Shown here in pieces: positions 5,376 to 7,267 of a DNA stretch of 7,267 nt; position 1 is the first letter of the stretch; each line of letters begins with the position of its first letter. The notes beneath the pieces were generated by a model, which ran no database searches, was not told the origin of the DNA, and saw nothing but the letters and a program-made list of their open reading frames with translations. A program made the translations under genes and the position numbers. The DNA is from Legionellales bacterium UBA4722 (GTDB taxonomy: Bacteria; Pseudomonadota; Gammaproteobacteria; DSM-16500), in the NCBI GenBank assembly GCA_002404295.1, contig DHJK01000019.1, positions 14,473 to 21,739 of the forward strand, read 5' to 3'.

Positions 5376-6659
5376 ATGTCAGAAACTTTGTTTGCTAAAG
5401 CGCAGCGTTATATTCCGGGTGGTGTTAATTCGCCAGTTCGAGCATTTCATGGGGTGGGTGGTGATCCTGTGTTTTTTAAATCGGGGGCGGGTGCATATAT
5501 CACCGCTGAAGATGGGCGTACTTATATTGATTACGTGGGATCTTGGGGGCCGATGATTGTGGGGCATGCGCATCCGCATGTGATTTCCGCAGTGACTAGC
5601 TGTTTGCAGAATGGCTTGAGTTTTGGGGCGCCTACTTCGCTTGAAGTGGAGCTTGCTGAGAAAATCTGTGGATTGATTCCTAGTATTGAACAAATTCGGA
5701 TGGTGAATTCGGGTACGGAAGCGACCATGAGTGCGATTCGGCTTGCGCGTGGATATACTTCGCGTAATAAAATTATTAAATTTGCGGGATGTTATCATGG
5801 GCATTCTGATTCGTTGTTAGTGCAAGCAGGATCGGGTGCGTTGACGTTGGGTGTGCCTAGTTCTGCGGGTGTGCCTGAGAGTGTTGTGCAGCATACGTTG
5901 GTTGCGGAATTTAATCGCTTAGATACGGTGCAGGCGTTGTTTGAAAAATATGGGGATGATATTGCAGCGATTATTGTGGAGCCGGTTGCAGGGAATATGA
6001 ATTGTATTCCACCGTTGCCTGAATTTTTACCGGGGTTGCGGGCGTTGTGCGATCAGTATGGTAGTTTGTTGATTTTGGATGAAGTGATGACGGGGTTTCG
6101 TGTGGCGTTGGGTGGAGCTGCTGCGCGGTATGATGTGAGAGCGGATATTACGACGTTAGGGAAAATTATTGGCGGTGGTATGCCGGTAGGGGCGTTTGGT
6201 GGACGTGCGGATGTGATGGGTTGTATTGCACCTTTAGGTTCTGTTTATCAAGCAGGTACGCTTTCTGGGAATCCGATTGCAATGACGGCGGGGTTGGCGA
6301 ATTTAGAATTAATTATGGAGCCTGATTTTTATGAGAAATTAGAAGCTACGACAGTAGCGTTAATGGCAGGGTTGCAGGAGCGTGCGCAACGTGCTGGAAT
6401 TTCTTTGTTAACGACGGCTGTAGGCGGCATGTTTGGTATTTTTTTTACCGAAGCGAAAAAAATGGAAACGTATGCGGATGTGAAGCAGTGTGATGTTGCA
6501 TTGTTTAAGAAATTTTTTCATGGGATGTTGGAAGAGGGGATTTATTTAGCGCCTTCAGCATTTGAGGCGGGATTTGTTTCTTCGGCGCATGGGGATGATG
6601 AAGTGATGAGGACGTTGGATGCGGCTGGGAAGGTGTTTTCGCGGATTCGGACATCTTAG
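5376..6659 (+). CDS. hemL: Glutamate-1-semialdehyde 2,1-aminomutase
   Basis: At 427 residues this is a full-length HemL, a PLP-dependent class III aminotransferase-fold enzyme. It converts glutamate-1-semialdehyde to 5-aminolevulinate, the last step of the C5 route to heme, in the cytoplasm. The N-terminal PGGVNSPVRAF (14-24) is diagnostic for the family. Other marks are NSGTEATMSAIRLAR (111-125), the cofactor-phosphate region; CYHGHSD (139-145); the PLP-ring aspartate in LDEVMTGFR (234-242); and the Schiff-base Lys263 in TTLGKIIGGGMPVGAFGG (259-276). YQAGTLSGNP (291-300) closes the active site. AGGGG (5361-5365) lies ten bases upstream of the ATG. I see no convincing promoter in 5257-5375 and no hairpin terminator after the stop. 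Base use (about 47% GC in 5941-6180) differs clearly from the preceding pair. Confidence 0.98.
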   Translation: MSETLFAKAQRYIPGGVNSPVRAFHGVGGDPVFFKSGAGAYITAEDGRTYIDYVGSWGPMIVGHAHPHVISAVTSCLQNGLSFGAPTSLEVELAEKICGLIPSIEQIRMVNSGTEATMSAIRLARGYTSRNKIIKFAGCYHGHSDSLLVQAGSGALTLGVPSSAGVPESVVQHTLVAEFNRLDTVQALFEKYGDDIAAIIVEPVAGNMNCIPPLPEFLPGLRALCDQYGSLLILDEVMTGFRVALGGAAARYDVRADITTLGKIIGGGMPVGAFGGRADVMGCIAPLGSVYQAGTLSGNPIAMTAGLANLELIMEPDFYEKLEATTVALMAGLQERAQRAGISLLTTAVGGMFGIFFTEAKKMETYADVKQCDVALFKKFFHGMLEEGIYLAPSAFEAGFVSSAHGDDEVMRTLDAAGKVFSRIRTS

Positions 6660-6678
6660 TCATTCTTCTTATTTTATA

Positions 6679-6707
6679 TTGACTTTTATAACCTAATCCC
6701 CAAAGAT
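6679..6707 (+). promoter_or_regulatory. Weak candidate promoter for the cupin gene
   Basis: TTGACT (6679-6684, 5 of 6) is followed 17 bases later by AAAGAT (6702-6707, only 3 of 6). A start near 6714 would keep the AGGAG (6721-6725) in the transcript. The weak -10 box makes this uncertain. Read-through from hemL is equally possible because no terminator is visible between the genes. Confidence 0.25.
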
Positions 6708-6731
6708 ATCTTTTTTTAAAAGGAGATTTAA

Positions 6732-7187
6732 ATGAAATCAAAATTATTTTTTGCAATTACAGCAGTCGCATTATCTGGAATGGCTCAAGCGGCTAGCATC
6801 AATCCTGTTCTTCCGGATGCTACATTAAATTGGAAAGATGCTCGTACGTTACCTCCGGGTGCGCAAGTAGCGATTCTTTCAGGTAATCCAACTAAAGCAG
6901 AGCCTTTTGTTGCGCGAGTTAAATTACCTGCAAATTTTGTTATTCCACCTCATAGTCATCCTGTTGCGGAATATGACACAGTACTCTCGGGTGCGCTTTA
7001 TATTGGTACGGGTAAAGAGGTGAATACAGATAATGGAACTGAATTGCCTGTAGGTAGTTTTGTGAAAATGCCAGCTAAGCAAGTTCATTATTCTTGGACT
7101 AAAGAAGAAACTGTTTTGCAGATTAGTGGGATGGGTCCTTGGGGTACGCATTATACGGATAAGGAGCTTAATAAAAAGTATTCTTAG
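6732..7187 (+). CDS. Secreted single-domain cupin protein
   Basis: The 151-residue product starts with a signal peptide (MKSKLFFAITAVALSGMAQA, cleavage about residue 20). A single cupin barrel follows. Motif 1 is HSHPVAEYDTVLSG: His74, His76, Glu80 and Gly87 fit HxHx3Ex6G. Motif 2 is GSFVKMPAKQVH: Gly108, Pro114 and His119. Together His74, His76, Glu80 and His119 form a complete metal-binding set. The mature protein is nearly all cupin domain with a short lysine-rich C-terminus. No substrate can be assigned: periplasmic cupins include dioxygenases, isomerases and metal or small-molecule binders. AGGAG (6721-6725) lies six bases before the ATG. It lies 72 bases downstream of hemL on the same strand, with no known pathway link. 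Confidence 0.9.
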   Translation: MKSKLFFAITAVALSGMAQAASINPVLPDATLNWKDARTLPPGAQVAILSGNPTKAEPFVARVKLPANFVIPPHSHPVAEYDTVLSGALYIGTGKEVNTDNGTELPVGSFVKMPAKQVHYSWTKEETVLQISGMGPWGTHYTDKELNKKYS

Positions 7188-7220
7188 TATTCAGTAAGTT
7201 GTGCTGCTTTTATCGTGAAA

Positions 7221-7267
7221 GTGCCTCGTCATTGCGAGCGCGAGCGAAGCAACCTAGTCTTTCAACG
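7221..7267 (+). repeat. Start of a third hairpin element, cut by the window end
   Basis: GTGCCTCGTCATTGCGAGCG is followed by CGAGCGAAGCAACCTAG and TCTTTCAACG. The inner part matches the reversed right arm of copy 1 and continues into its centre (CAACG), while AGCGAAGCAA resembles copy 2. It is therefore a mosaic of the two subfamilies. The complementary arm should lie just beyond the window. Confidence 0.8.

Overview
The window looks like chromosomal DNA from a host-associated gammaproteobacterium, most likely of the Legionellales (Legionella, Coxiella and Aquicella relatives). This placement is inferred from a lipid A type acyltransferase (Gram-negative outer membrane), HemL of the C5 tetrapyrrole pathway, a secreted eukaryote-like NTPDase of the kind known from Legionella, and abundant dispersed hairpin repeats built on GTCATTGCGAGC. 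No marker gene fixes the genus.

Layout. Positions 1-102 hold a GGGCAC tandem-hexamer tract and no gene. An LpxL/HtrB-family acyltransferase lies on the minus strand (103-1017). A divergent intergenic region (1018-1281) carries its promoter and an intact hairpin repeat. Next come acylphosphatase (1282-1563) and, 11 bases downstream, a secreted Cu/Zn-superoxide-dismutase-like protein (1575-2081) that lacks two copper histidines. The stretch 2082-2342 holds a second, perfect hairpin repeat, followed by a 56-residue rubredoxin gene on the minus strand (2343-2513). The gene-free stretch 2514-2851 contains a nested palindrome overlapping the likely rubredoxin promoter. A tightly coupled, AT-rich two-gene unit follows: NTPDase/apyrase (2852-4000) and an unrecognised multi-pass membrane protein (4003-5256). 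After a decayed repeat come hemL (5376-6659) and a secreted single-domain cupin (6732-7187). The window ends inside another hairpin repeat.

How the parts fit. LpxL (envelope), acylphosphatase, rubredoxin (electron transfer) and HemL (tetrapyrrole synthesis) are ordinary core functions that share no single pathway. The NTPDase and membrane-protein pair stands out: sampled GC is about 32-33% against about 47% in hemL, the two genes are only 2 bases apart, and a repeat remnant lies on the hemL side. It reads as an acquired, possibly host-interaction unit placed between rubredoxin and hemL. The SOD-like protein appears to be a repurposed or inactive member of its family. The plus strand is G-rich even across the minus-strand lpxL gene, so plus is probably the leading strand.

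No rRNA, tRNA, CRISPR array, transposase or phage gene was seen. Promoter and terminator calls come from reading by eye and are less certain than the gene calls.
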